Positions 22,079-34,640 of a stretch of DNA of 64,000 nucleotides are shown here, piece after piece. The notes under the pieces were generated by a model. That model ran no database searches. It saw only the letters and a program-made list of their open reading frames with translations, and was not told the DNA's origin. This DNA comes from Ceratorhiza oryzae-sativae (lineage: Eukaryota; Basidiomycota; Agaricomycetes; Cantharellales; Ceratobasidiaceae). The stretch spans positions 248,001-312,000 of the forward strand of contig JARWMV010000236.1 in the NCBI GenBank assembly GCA_030998015.1, in the 5' to 3' direction. The position numbers and the translations under genes were made by a program. Every line of letters starts with the position of its first letter. Within the stretch, counting starts at the first letter, position 1.

Positions 22079-24273
22079 TCAAACGAGACTCCCAACCACG
22101 ACCCGCCCATCCAGCGTCGCCATCACGATCACACCCGCCGCATCCTCCAACGCCAAACACGAGACGAAATTCAGTGTACCCCGCATGGCTTGACCCTGGA
22201 CATGCAAGACCCGGGCCTGCTCCCCCGCCCGACGCCGCTCGAGCGCCTCGTCCCATCCTTGCTCCGTCTCCCCACCCTTTTCCCATTCCAGCGGCGCGAC
22301 GACCACTCGCAGCGGCTCTTCTTCCCAGATCACCTCTTCCGGGACGCCGTCTCCCTCGATCCAGGCTGCGTATCGGCCAAATGATCCGATCCCCGCGAGC
22401 TCGTGCGCATAATTGACGTGCGCCGGGAAGATCGTGCGCTTGTACCGCACCCGACACACTCTTCTAAACGGTCTCCTCAACGGCAGGGACTTGGCCTGGA
22501 GCTTTTCAGCTGCCGTCGGAGCCGTCGCGGGCGCGAGGAGCGAAGACTGGGACGGCGTCGGGAGGTGGTACGAATCAGGTTGGGCACCGAGCGTGCGGAA
22601 CCCCGACGAACGCGAAGAGGACGACGACGACTCGTCCGAATCAGGCTCGCCCGGATCAGACGCCTCGCTATCGGGTTCGATATCGTGCGAGCCCAGCGCG
22701 ACGCCTCGGAACACGTCCGTCGAGCGACCCTCGGCATCAACAGAGAGTCCGAGGGCCGAAACCGTAATCGGCTGGTTGCGTCGGGAACCCTTGCTCTTGT
22801 CCTTTGCCTTGGCCCTTTTCGTGCTCGATGAAGGCTCGGCGTGGGCGGGGTCTTCCACGTCCGAGTCTTGTTGCCGTCGTAGCCACTTGGGCATCTTTCT
22901 CCTGAGCGACACGCGCACGGTGGTGAAAAGCTCGGCACCCTCGGTCCCGGGGCTCCCGGTGAAGAACCTGTAACGAGGTGTTCCGAGCAACTTGATCCCG
23001 AGATCGACACACTCGGAAGTAGAGGATGCAGAAGAGGACCAGCGTCGACGCATACTCTTGACGTCGATCCGTCTCGCGATTGTCTTCCACGCGCTCTCGG
23101 CGTACAAGAGCACGTGTGTCGAGGTTGCGAGGGCAGTGTACCGCGCGCCAGGTTCGCACTTGAACCCGCAATGGACAAGGCTGGATGCGCATCGGAGGTT
23201 GTTGGCAGAAGGAGAAGGATCAAAGAGGAGGACAAAGGCGACCATGGTATCAGGAATGTCGCCCAGGATACCAGCATGGCCAGCGGCGTTGATGTAGGTT
23301 GTGCAGATGAAGACGGGGTGGCGAAGGGGCGAGTGGGCGAGAAAGGTAAGGCCGTGGTTGCGACCAGAGATGAACGATGGGCAGGGCGACATGGGAGGGG
23401 GAGGATTGAATGCTGTCGAGGTTGGAAGATCAATACGGACGACATACATGTCGCGTTTCAGGATTGGTCTATGAATAGAGTTAGATGAACGACCGAAGAA
23501 GGTGATGAACAAGGCACTGACGGATCTGGTGCGACCTGGACCGCAACCATGAGAGCGACGACCACGCCGCCAGGCACGAGATCGTATGCAAACTCGACGT
23601 ACTCGGCACCCGTCTCCCAAGTGGCGACGCATCGTGGTCGGCGGAGCCGCTGGCGACTGTGGGGATCGGGCGCGGGCTCGTGGTCGTTGTCCGGGTCAGA
23701 CCCCGCCTCGACGTCAACTCCGTCTGAGCTGTGGGTCTGGGTGCGGATGCTCCGACGGCGGGGCGGAGGTGGAGCGGGCTCAGTGACAGCCAAGTCCCAA
23801 CAGGCAAACGTCCCGCCGTGTTGGGCGGTGAGCAGGAATCGAGCGCCTGGCAAGAGGGAGGCGTGCACGACGGTGGCGGCTTCTGGCAGGGCGAGCGACA
23901 TGGCCGTGGCGAGTGTCGGCGTCGGCTTGAGGAGGTTGGACGCCAGGCGAGTGGTGTGCTGGACGGCGGAGCGCATCTGGATCGTCGACATATCGGCCGG
24001 GACCGTCGTCGTTTGCTTATCGGTCGGGAGCGCCAGCGCCCTCGTCACGGCCAGCGTGCGGGCGAGGGTGAGCCATGCGGCGCGCGAGGTGGCAAACGCG
24101 TGGAGGGTGCGGCACGTCTGGTGGGGTGGTTCATTGAAGCCGGCCGACGACGACGGATGAGGACATACCTGGGCGAGGGCAGCGGCGTCGGGGACGTCGA
24201 GACAGGCGTAGACGATGAGGAGGACGTCGTGGGGGAGGGCGGCGAGGGCGGCGCGGTGGTGGTAGAGATGCAT
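22079..24273 (-). CDS. F-box protein with WD-like segment, 696 aa
   Basis: Three exons, 24273-24169, 24117-23522 and 23468-22079, join in frame. The N-terminal F-box is split by intron 1: 'ALPHDVLLIVYACLDV' before it and 'CRTLHAFATSRAAWLTLA' after it. A WD40-like blade follows, ending 'GTFACWDL', and the middle and C-terminal parts look like further beta-propeller strands. Two low-complexity acidic/serine linkers interrupt the protein, one around 'SSSSSSR'. It is unrelated in sequence to the three 'LPPEIL' F-box paralogues. A substrate-recruiting role in an SCF ubiquitin ligase is inferred from the F-box only. The gene is very GC- and CpG-rich, which creates long spurious open frames on the plus strand. 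Confidence 0.8.
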
Positions 24274-26696
24274 CGGCCGAGGGATGGATGGCCAAAGAGG
24301 GCGAGAACCAACGCAGGCACCCGTGTCTTTGTACCTTCATCTTGTCCATCGAACCCGCGCCCACATGCTCCTCCATGTGCAGCGCCTCGGCAGCCCAATC
24401 CGGGTGTTTGCCCCTGTTTGCCCTCGCTGTCTCCGCTCTCCCCTCACCACCCTCCTCAACCTGCTCACCGCCCCCACCGACGCCCCCGCCCAGCGTCATC
24501 GGGTGCCACTACGGCTCGTGGCCGCCGTAGCCGACGATTCCACCGCATGCGTCGGGCACCTACATGGTTCCGACCGAGCGGCGACATGCTTGCACATGCA
24601 CACGGGTAAAAACAAACGTGCCCCACACTGTCACAGCGCCAACCCGAGCTTCCCTCTTGCTGCACTCGCACTCACCCACATTGGTCTATGTCAATTCGCC
24701 ACCCGATTCAAGGCTTCCCATAGACGACTGCGCAGGTTCTCCGGTTCGCTTGTTTTCGACCAGATCTAGCTCCCATTCCCACTTGGCAGCGGCACACTCT
24801 CCACATGCAATCTCACGCATGCTACGGCCCGACTCCGGAGTATGTCGACTCGTCGTTTTGGACGCACTATCACTCATTAGGTCTACGAACTCTTATTCAT
24901 CCACCCCACCACTCCTATTTCCGGCTTCTGGCTGCTTGCTATTGGCTCACCATGGCGTCATGAACATGCTCTCGTCTTGCCATGATTGATCTTCGCTCAA
25001 AACGACCGTGTGGTTCGAATCGATTGCGCGTGCTTTTACCGGCCTCTGGTTGTCGCCGCCTTGCAAGGAATATGCATTCCAGGCCTTTCATAATGAATGA
25101 CAGACAGTCATTGTCATGTAAGCCGATACATCCATTCTTTTCTTACCTCGCATTCTCCCAACATCAATCAAGGCCCCGATAACAGCCACACAAGCGAGCA
25201 CGTCTTCCATCAATTCCTATACATCTCCAGGAATATTCCTGCAATGCCTGTTATCTGCCTTGACCGCCCACTTCTCCTCATGACCCCACCCCCTTAATCT
25301 CCGCGACCCTATTCGTTTGATGCTTGTGGGACAACCCGACACCGCGTTTCCATTTCCCCGAACCGAGCCCATGAGTATGGCCTCAATAACACACCAATAT
25401 CATAGTTGCCGCATTTATGCCTTGGCATCGTATCCTACATCCTTCCGATGCCGTTTAGCATGTGCTACCAGCCACCACGTCGCTCGAGACTTATCTATCC
25501 GGCCTCTCTTGACGCACCCCGTTCCACACTTCCATAATTCTTTGTGGCTCTCGAATAATGATTGTGAGCTAATACCCTGTGGTTTATGTCTATATAGGGA
25601 AAGTGGTCTCCGTTACCCGAGTTGTTCGGCGTTTTGAGAGCTTGGCCATACAGCAAAGGGTTTCGGCTTGGTTCCTTGTCTTGCGTGTCCTCGCCGCACC
25701 GCATAAATAATTACCCCTCGGTGCGCTCGCAACCACCCGCGCACTCTTGTCTCTAACCGTTGAAATTTGAGCCAGACGTGCTTTATGCTCGCTCAAGCCA
25801 GGCGAACAGGCCGAAAGTTGGTAGGTCCAACTGTGTCTCGTCCAAACTGCTAACGACAGATCTCCCTCACCTTCTCTCTCCACCAAACACGACACGAACA
25901 GACCAAAGCGGACCGGAACCGTCGAAATCAAGCCCATCGTGTCGTTAGAATTATGAGATAGTTTAGCGCCAACGATCTCATCTCGGCCGTCGATTTAGAA
26001 CATCCCTGGGCTCGCTTGGAACGCACTCGACCGAAACCGGCCTATTGTTCCTCACGGTCCTCTCTAGGTGATCCCCACCACAGGATACGTACACTTGGGC
26101 TCAGTTCGGTGGACGTAAACCCGCTCGGGCCCGAGCCGCCTCTTCAACATCTGACGCATGGACGATATCGTTGGGCAAATCTCGATTTGCCACATGGAGC
26201 CCGGGTGGAGCCCACATGGTGCTAGTATCATTTCCGTCCATCTCGGCTTTTCCTATTGTCCCATTTTCCCTGAATTCACTCGGGGTTCGAAACGAACTGC
26301 GGATGAATTCCAAGTAGTCAACCAGAGACATACACGCGTGGGCGGTACCGACACACAGCGTCGCGTGGCGTATATGAAAAATAAAATAAACGACGGGACT
26401 TGTTGGAAGCCAAAGCCTTGCATCGGATCCGAGGACACATTTGTATTGCGTTAAGAGCATCGTGATGTGCATGATTCTGGTTGGTCCAGATATGTGTATA
26501 CCGGATTATCTTATATGAGACTCGTTCGGTCGTCTTAGCGAAGTGATCGTCGGGAACCTTCTCTCAGGGATAAATTGTCGCAAGATAACATGGATGTATC
26601 ATCTCGATTCGGGATGTGCAAGTCTGTCAAACTCAATGTAGCCTGGACATGAAAAAAGATGTTGATTTGGATGTACGATATCCTCAGATTCAGACC
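24274..26696. other. Long intergenic region, no recognised gene
   Basis: About 2.4 kb upstream of the F-box/WD-like gene. Open frames here are short, lack family signals and do not join through plausible introns. A hidden multi-exon or non-coding gene cannot be excluded by eye. Confidence 0.4.
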
Positions 26697-27437
26697 ATCA
26701 AATCATTTGTGACTAGACAATTGGGGGGGGGGGGTAATCAATGTACCAGGCCTTGGGAACGATCACCCAACTTTGACACTCGGGCGCTACTCCGAGTTGG
26801 GAGGTGATATATTCCAGATTGTATACACACCAACGGTTGAAATCTCCCGATTGAAACCGAGTTGATCGACTCCGAGCCCTGTTGCCACTGTAGCCGAGTA
26901 ACAGGGTCCAGTAAAAGCGGGTGCGATCGTATGGTGTACGTTTTGACTAAGAGAAGCGAAAGGAGAGGAGTGTGGGTTCTCTATTTGCACAATACAGGAA
27001 CTCCTGGGTCTGTAAAAGCGCAAGAAATAGTGTATTATACTAAAATTACCCTCCAAGAAAACTAACTGCTTTTTTTTTGGGGGGGGGGGCTTAGAGGATA
27101 CAAGAACTATGTCTGGGTGATCCAATCCACCGTTGCTCGGTCACCTGTGTCACGAACCGAACATTGTTCAACGTGGATACGAGAAAGGCCTCACTGAACC
27201 ATCTGTTGGGTGCCAGGTTGGCGTCTTTATTAGGCATGTCTGAAGAGTAGTTTTGACTTTATCAACGTGATACGATCCGCCCCCGAGCGCGTTTATCGAA
27301 ACTGGGTGCAGCTGTTGATGCATGTCTGCACAACTATAAAAGAATTATGCATCATCGCACTAGCCTCACAGTTGGTAGACAAGTGGGGACCTGGGTTCCG
27401 GGGTGGGAGAGCCAGCCACGGTGGTTTAGTTGGGGTG

Positions 27438-27596
27438 CTCGGGCAAAAGCCGAAAGTCTAGCTAGCACAAAGTAGCCCCAGATTCTAAGAACGCTTTCTA
27501 GCGCTCACTAGGTTCCGAGTACCACAGGTTCCCAGCGCTAGTCTAATGAGCCTGGTTTCTTGTGTGCGGTAGTGGGACCTTCGGCTTTTGCCTGAG
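27438..27596. repeat. Small hairpin with 21-bp inverted ends (MITE-like)
   Basis: Arms 27438-27458 and 27576-27596 are inverted copies with two mismatches, built on 'ggcaaaagccgaa'. Inner segments are also partly complementary. There is no coding capacity. Confidence 0.55.
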
Positions 27597-27719
27597 TGTG
27601 CGGAACCGACCAAGTTGAGATGTGAGCACAGTCCGCCAACACAGCACAAGTGGTGCCATTTGTGGTATCTGGTTTGAAGAACAGTGTAACTTAATTTTAT
27701 TTGTTGTATCCCGGACCTC

Positions 27720-28238
27720 TTGGTTTATTCCGCCTGCGAATGTATAGCATATTCCCACTCTGCCAAAACAGTATTTGCAAACTTGGCTCCCAGCGCCCCC
27801 TACGTTTCTAGTGCCTGTCAACAAACCTCAGACGATTGGTTCGAAATGTGGCTAGCTCGCGAACCTAGCGGGTTCTATGCACCTGCAGACCGAACTCCCC
27901 CCTCGTGCAAACCAAGCAAAATCCTCCTCGGCATCCCAAGACCTATATTCTCTCGCCTGACTCAAGTCCTCACAGGCCACGCCTTCATCTGATAATACTA
28001 TGAGCGGTTCGTCCCAAACGAAAATATTTACTGCCCTTGCGGCGAGCCCTATCAAACCCGACAGCATATAGTCCTAGATTGCCCGGCTACGCCGAATTTC
28101 CACACCTTTTCACTACAGACCGAGGAGAGATGCTCTCCCTGCCCGATATCCTCGGCACAGAAAGAGGGATCGAGAAACTTAACACTTTCCTCGAACATAC
28201 GAACGCGTTCACCAAACAAAACGACTCTTTCGGCTAAC
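27720..28238 (+). pseudogene. Tad1-like non-LTR retrotransposon ORF2, 3' fragment
   Basis: The reading shows 'DWFEMWLAREPSGFYAP', then 'LTGHAFI', two stops, and 'YYERFVPNENIYCPCGEPY' followed by 'TRQHIVLDC'. This is the Cys/His knuckle that ends fungal Tad-type RT/RNase H proteins. After a one-base shift at the CCC near 28082 it continues with 'LSLPDILGTERGIEKL' and 'NAFTKQ'. It is a 5'-truncated, inactive remnant of reverse-transcriptase-encoding DNA. Confidence 0.75.
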
Positions 28239-29008
28239 CCAACGTTTTCCACGAACCCCACAAGGGCCTCTCGCATCTCTTCTTTACTCCTTCTGTTTCT
28301 GTGTTTCGGTCGCCGCGCTCTCTTTGCCTTGCCATAATGTTACCCTCCCCCACGTGACTCGCCCCAGGCGTCTTGCTCGGACTCGTTTCTCTTCTCGCGT
28401 TACACACTCTCCCTGTACCCCCGGTGCAGGGTGTTGCCCGGCTTTCTCCTTAGTGATCAGGCCGGGACCGGGCCTTGGCTCTTTGTGAGGCTGCTAGTGG
28501 CATACAAATAAAATATTTCATCAGCATCGTAGCGCCCGCCAAGGTCCCTGCGACGTCTTTAGGTAACCGAGTCAGCGGATAACGTTTTGGTCGAGCATGT
28601 GTTTCTTGACGAACCAGATTAGGAAAAGTATAATTACGTGATTCCTATGCCTTTCCGGGCCCCTAAGCCCCTGTGGGATCGGCGGTGTCCCAAGGTGTTC
28701 ATGCACCATTGAATGATCAACTGCCTAGTGACAAGTGGATTCAAAGCGAGAAATTTGACACAAATTGAAACCACAGGTACAAACCCAACCCACGATTCAG
28801 AGAGGGGATTACAGCTTTAGGAGATACTCGGCTCCCCTCGCTGTCTTCGTGGGCTACGGTACGACATTTTCTTCCACAACGTCCCTTCGCCAAAATATAC
28901 GATGCGAGCGAACGAACGGTGAAATCCAACGCACAAGCTATTTTGGTTTCTAGCGGATATTGAATCAATCGAACGGTTGACGGTATATTACATGAGAGCG
29001 GGCCGGCT

Positions 29009-30257
29009 CTATATTTTTACAGCGCATATAGAATACAGCTTCATGAGAACACAATTCTCATGTCGCTTCATGTCTTCCAAAACCCCCTCGATCAACGCAT
29101 TCGCCCCTGCCTCATCCATACCCATATCCTTAGCCAGGCTAAACGAATCACGAATAGACATCACACTTCCTTGTCTCAAATATGGCGCAATTCTTGCATC
29201 AATAAGGTCTATGCATGGCGACCCATCGTGTGGATAAAGAGGAAACGCCCGCGTAACCAACTGGATATCCTTGAACCCAGTCTGACCTTGCTTCCATACA
29301 CTTGAGCCCGAAACAAGCCACCCTGGAAGCTTGTCCAACGTCTCTGGGTCGACACCTATACTGGATAGCCTCTGTCGAACCAGATTAAAGAAATTCATTG
29401 TGTCGGGATGTGTGTGATGGGCAGGGGGCGTTGATAGGTGCTCAGGTCCCCAACTCTGTAGGCCGAGATCACGTATATGTAGCAGTCCCCCGGGGCGAAG
29501 TACACGATACGCTTCACGTATAAGATACTGATAGTCTTTCACCTGAGTCATTTCATTATACACGCCAGACTACGATCTCATTAGCGATGGAGCTCACCAT
29601 TTCCAAGACGAAGTTGATAAAAACTGCATCCTGGGACCCACTGTCCACCATCAATCCTTCTGTAATGTCATAGACCTCAAAGGTAATATTATGACGCTGG
29701 GCATGAGGGATGACGGGCACTATATCCAAGCTGGAAAACCGAACATGCGGAAACTGGTCCGCCATAGCCCGCACCCTTTACTTGTTTCAGAATTCCGATC
29801 TAACCCGACACGGACAAGAAAGACTGACCACGTTCCAGTTTTTGTTCCTAACTCGAGCGCTTGCCGCTTTCGCCCCTCGATCGGAGCGAGCGTCTCCTCG
29901 ACGGCGCCTGTGTAGTCTCCCAGTAAAGATCTGCTTATTATGTATTGCAGTAGGTGTCGTCGGATATTATCCGACGGAAACCACTTGATTGCGTTGTCGC
30001 TCACTGGGTATTGGCGCCCGTGATGGAGAACAAAGTAACCTTAGACAAGTGAAATTAGAATGAGATCGAAATATCATCGCATGGTTCAACGGGCTGGTCG
30101 ATTCGAGCTCACCAGGTAGATCGTCCGAGTGGATTGTAGATACGGACGCAACGGACTCAGCTTCAGTCTGGAAACTGGATAGTGAGGGCTCCGGACTAGG
30201 CACAACATAGTAAACCGTTGCATCTGTATCGGCATCATAATACTCAAAGACACCCAT
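29009..30257 (-). CDS. Class I SAM-dependent methyltransferase, copy B, intact 355 aa
   Basis: Four exons (30257-30113, 30039-29829, 29775-29598, 29542-29009) join in frame. The N-terminus 'MGVFEYYDADTDATVYYV' is shared by all four copies. SAM motif I is 'ALELGTKTGTW', followed by 'FSSLDIVPV', 'FEVYDITEGLMVDSGSQDA' and the post-motif 'LIREAYRVLRPGGLLHIRDL'. These fit the Rossmann-like fold that binds S-adenosylmethionine. The family is fungal LaeA/UMTA-like; the methyl acceptor is unknown. It lies in a segmental duplication and its closest relative is copy C (44648-45893). No neighbouring polyketide or peptide synthase supports a biosynthetic cluster. Confidence 0.88.
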
Positions 30258-31315
30258 AGAGAACTGTCCTGGTTGGATTTGGAATATGGTTTGGCTGGCA
30301 AGGACGCATGATTTTATAGACAATCGGCTTAATACAGTGACCAAGCCCCTGAATAGGTTGATTGTATTCGATTTACGTAAAGTTTTTGATCTGCGCCATA
30401 TGATCTGCGCATCAGATCTGCGCGGGTTGCAGGCTCCCGTACTGCCAGGAGATGGAGGACGGTCATTGTCCCACTCCGGACCCTGGGCATTACCACACCC
30501 AAATTTGTTTCGACCGACAGGACAAGGATCGATTTATACTAGGTCGATTTTAGAGCATGTATCACTCAAACTAGTCGCGATTGATAGCTCAAATTTTTAT
30601 GAGCGTTTACTGACGGCTTGTTGAGATAGGAATTTGCATTTGAAGTATTTGGGGTTTCGAGTGGGACGATGATCGACGTTCATCTTTTGCCAGTACAGTA
30701 AATCACCAAGCCACACAAACTTTGTTTCCCACATGGCTTCAAGCTGTATCCGCTTTAGCCTCCACTCCTAACTCCCGCCTCCGCTGTATCGAGCCTACTG
30801 TTGCGATGTTAGCGTGTCGGACTAGGGAGAACTTGATGATGCAGAAGATGAAACAACTGACTGGCATACGATGCGGAGAGTGGTCTATATACGGTCCCAA
30901 ATAAGGAACGATGAGTGAACATGAACCCAACACCTGCATATGATCTTGTCTTAAATTGGTGCCTATCAGCATGTCACATCTTTAACTTCTTTCTTTAACC
31001 CTGTCCTAGACTTGCTGTGTTTTTTCATTTTTTTCATTTATCCACATGGTTTATATCGCATCCCACAGCCCTACTGGGAGCTATGGCACTCGCCCGAGCT
31101 CCCTCGCTCACTTCTGGCGGCGCTTGTGGGTTACCAGGCCCCAATAGCCTCGGCCAAATCGTGATTTGCAAACTAGCGCCGGTAGCGCCGTAGCAAGGAG
31201 ACTGCCCCCCTCGTAGGTAGAACCCCCCGGTTCTACTTGGTGTTTCTCCCACGCTAACAAGCATCAAGCTCGTGTCCCCTCTCCCCTAGAAACCCCTCAC
31301 TCTTCACACCCCAGA
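30258..31315. other. 5' flank of methyltransferase B, no gene seen
   Basis: Most of it is shared with the flank of copy C and should hold the promoter. CpG content is normal up to about 31315, where the second CpG-poor island begins. Confidence 0.5.
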
Positions 31316-31949
31316 CATCCAATTTTTTTGGACCAGTTAAAAAAGAATTCACATTATGTCCACTTTGACCATTTGTGATAATATTTCAGCTGCTAGATAC
31401 TTAATAGATGCAGTATTGCATGAAGACAAGTGTATTCTATATCATTCTGACCTTGATATAAACATATTGAAAATGTGCATTTTGTCCCAATTTTCAGTGA
31501 TTGGGATAGAATATTCACAAAATCAAGCTGGACTGACTGTAGTAAATGGTCAAAACATCCATGTTGTGCATACAAAAAATTTGGATGTTCCCAGCATACA
31601 GAGTCAAGGCTTCTAAGATGACAGATAGAGTATGGATTGGACAACTGAGATGCATGTATATAACAGCTTGAATGGAATGTTAGCAAGGACAAGATTAAGG
31701 GGATATGGGAACAAACCACCAGTGCAAACAAGGGCTGAAACAGAACCCAGAAGCAAGAGAGCAAGAAAAACATACAAGGAAACAGCCAGTGGTGCTGAAT
31801 TTGAAGGAATGGGTATGGTCTATGTCAAACAAATCAGTCTAGTTTGTGTGGCCTTTGCCTTTTGAATGCACTGTCAAGCAGCCATTTGAGTCATATTCAA
31901 TGGCAGGGTCTGGGGATGACATACATGAAGGAACACTGTCAGCACAGAG

Positions 31950-34640
31950 CTAGTCACTGTTGAGCTCATGAGTTTTCCAGTAATCCTCAAGAGTCTCAAT
32001 GCTAGCCATGTGTGTGTTGCACATCATGCACTCCTCAAGCTCCAGATCCAGCTCCTCCCTCCTTTTGGTGGAAGACTGTTCAACTGGGCTATCTGGGTGC
32101 AGCTCCAAGCAATCAGTGATGGCCTGTCTGGTGCTGGCACAAATAAATGATGCACCAGTGTAGTCACCATGACAAAAAGGGTTAGGTACTAAAGCACAAC
32201 AATGATGTTCTGATAAAGACTGACCAAATGTATGCTGACCACTCATCCTGCAGCCTCTGGAATTGATGAGGAGCAACAGAGTGCAGCTCCTTGAGACCAG
32301 TGAGATGGGCCACATACTTGTCAAGCATGTGTGCAGTGTCAAGCTTGCACCTCTCCCAATAACTGTTTGACCATTCTTCCAAACAAAACTGCCACTATAC
32401 ACATGTTAGCTCATGTCCCTGGTAAGTAAAAAGCACATACTAGAGACAACATAAATGCCATGACTGTGATTGGCATGTTCTCAAAATACTCCAGGAACTG
32501 TACAATAACAGATGTGGGGCTGTAACATCACAAACTTGGGCTCTGGCTGATATGCCAATATAGGGCCATATATTTTGCATCAGAGACTATATTTTGCATC
32601 TATATGATTTAGACATACCAGTAACTGAGCAGTGGTTGGCACATTCTGCCAATCTGGTAGATTTGGTCAGTCAGCTATCAGCCTGATGGTTTTGACATAT
32701 CTGCTGGACACCATGTAAAATACAACACACATACCAAATATACATTCTAGACCACTACCATCTGGCTTCTGTCACACTGCCACAATGCTGTCACCAGCAT
32801 GGCATCATTTGTTTGTTGTATGAAATGGATCAGCTTGCTTGCAAGTGGATGGAATTGGCCCACCTGCCAAGTGTAAGATGAAATAGGTTGTATTGCCAAC
32901 CTACTGCCATGTTCCACCTGTCTGTCAGGCTACAGGCATAATACACATATTTGCTAACCTATAGATATATTCCATATGCTGGCCAGCACATGGGCACAAC
33001 ATGCATGAAGGTTACCTAACTGATCAATTTGACTCAGCTGTTAGCAGAGTGTTCTGTTACACACAGTAGATCAAAACATATATACAGCCAACCATAGGTA
33101 TGGAATATAGCACATGTATTTGGTTGCAGAAACAATTAATATTGCAAATAGAGATAGTGTGGACAATAATGAATTTGGCAGCAATTGTAATGTACTAGTT
33201 TGACACAACAAAAACAGATATAGGTATCTTATATGGATGAAAGGAGACAAGCAGATAAGCTGATTAATATATCTGGCATGTTATTCAGCACCTCCCAAAG
33301 CAATTCTGACATCTTGTGGAGTGATTTGTGACCCCTCTAGCTTGGCATCAAGCATGTTGAGAATTGCATGAGCCTTGTTGGTCAGTTTGACCACAGTAAG
33401 ACCAAATTTGTAGCCAGCAAAGAGTCTCCTAGACACTATGTAAGTAGTTGTTATTGAATACATTTGATTAATGTACTTGTTCCAGCACTGGACAAGTCCC
33501 TTTGTCCAGTGCTCATACTTTGGTGACTTTAGAATCTTACAAATGAGGTAGTAAGACTTTGTGTAACTAAAACCATTGCAGACTTCACTGAAGTTCCTTG
33601 CACCTGTGAGAGTGTGCCTAGTCTATAGTATGGAGACAGAAAAAAGATCAGGCTGCACCTCTTGTGAAATACAAGTAAATCAGCTTACCACACATGTAGC
33701 ATATGCGATGAATGCCAGGTTCACCTCTGTCAGTTTGTATTTCTTTGCAACACCAATTGGGCCTCAGTGCCAAGTGTGACCCCATGCACCACCAGCAGCT
33801 TCAATTGTATCCAGAACCAAAGATGAAGGCAAGAGAAGAATGGCAATGGACACCTGATGATATGACATTGTTGCTCCTGTGAGTATAATGTCACAATGCT
33901 GATTAAGATGTGGCTTACCAAAAACATCAGCTCTCCCTCAAACATACCATTTGACAGCTGCTTGCAATTAAATTTCCCCTTGGCCCACATAAATTTTGCA
34001 AAGACCTCAGGGGCCATGGCAGGAATGCTGTCTACCATGAAAGTCCTTGCAACACTACAAAGCCTTGCAATAAGCATTCAGACAAGATGGCATGTACAGA
34101 TCACATGACCACCAGCAGCTCCACCACACCAGTGCTTTGTTCAACAAAACCAGGACTTACACATCATCAGTCATATTGAGGGTGGGCAGAGCAAGCAGTG
34201 TAGTGCACTCCCTGTGCTTCATCCCTTGCTTCAATTGCTCTCTGAGGACTCAGCTCATGTCTGCCACTTTGGCAGCATCTTGGAAACTTTCCATATGTCT
34301 TTGGACCAAAAGTTGCTCTGCCTGTTATTCAGCTGTTGCCATGAAACCACTTAGTAATTACTTAGAAGTCAGAAGCAAACTACTCACTTGGTCCTTTGCA
34401 TTGTGGGCTGCAGCTACAGCATGGGTCCCAGCCTGATTGAGTCATTCAAAGAAACCAGGCTCCCAGGCATTTGGGTGGTCAACAAGCTTGATAAGCCAAG
34501 CTTTTCTGTGAGTAAAAATGTTATCTTTCAGTTATGAGTGACCAGTAACAAACTTACCTTTCAGCCACACTCTCACACGACTCAGCAAGCTGCTTGTCAG
34601 ATGCTGAGTCCATCTCTTTGCTGGTTGCCACAACATCAGC
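31950..34640 (-). pseudogene. Decayed multi-exon coding region, family not recognised
   Basis: Reading the minus strand from 34640 downward gives protein-like blocks: 'KEMDSASDKQLAESCESVAE', 'KAWLIKLVDHPNAWEPGFFE', 'QAEQLLVQRHMESFQDAAKV', 'IEAAGGAWGHTWH', 'GPIGVAKKYKLTEVNLAF', 'LFAGYKFGLTVVKLTNKAHA' and a final 'EECMMCNTHMASIETLEDYW'. Several blocks abut plausible splice sites, for example one before 'KAWLI'. At least three internal stops are TGA where CGA would restore an arginine, consistent with CpG decay. It could be an old host-gene copy or the protein of an unknown transposon. No function is assigned. Confidence 0.55.

Larger units (their letters stand above)
26877..28571 (+). mobile_element. 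Insertion in duplication copy 1 containing a Tad-like LINE 3' fragment
   Basis: Copy 2 of the duplication runs straight through this point, so the block is extra here or was lost there. CCGAG occurs at both junctions (26872-26876 and 28567-28571), compatible with a 5-bp target duplication. The block contains a hairpin (27438-27596) and the 3' end of a non-LTR retrotransposon. There is no clear poly-A at the right junction, so the block may be composite. Confidence 0.5.
26697..31137. repeat. Segmental duplication, copy 1 (contains methyltransferase B)
   Basis: This segment is similar, in the same orientation, to 44034-47119. Homology starts at 'atcaaatcatttgtgac' and ends near 'ggttaccag'. 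It covers the methyltransferase gene and long flanks. Copy 1 carries an extra block (26877-28571) with a LINE remnant. Confidence 0.8.

Noticed and set aside
22063..24769. Several long plus-strand open frames
   Set aside because: They are antisense shadows of the GC-rich F-box/WD-like gene, or lie in its flank; no family motifs, and the minus-strand gene is fully in frame.
28741..28968. Open frames conserved between duplication copies (also 44357-44619)
   Set aside because: They are conserved because the whole segment is duplicated; frames are open on both strands, there is no intact start/domain, and they lie just 3' of the methyltransferase genes, probably untranslated sequence.
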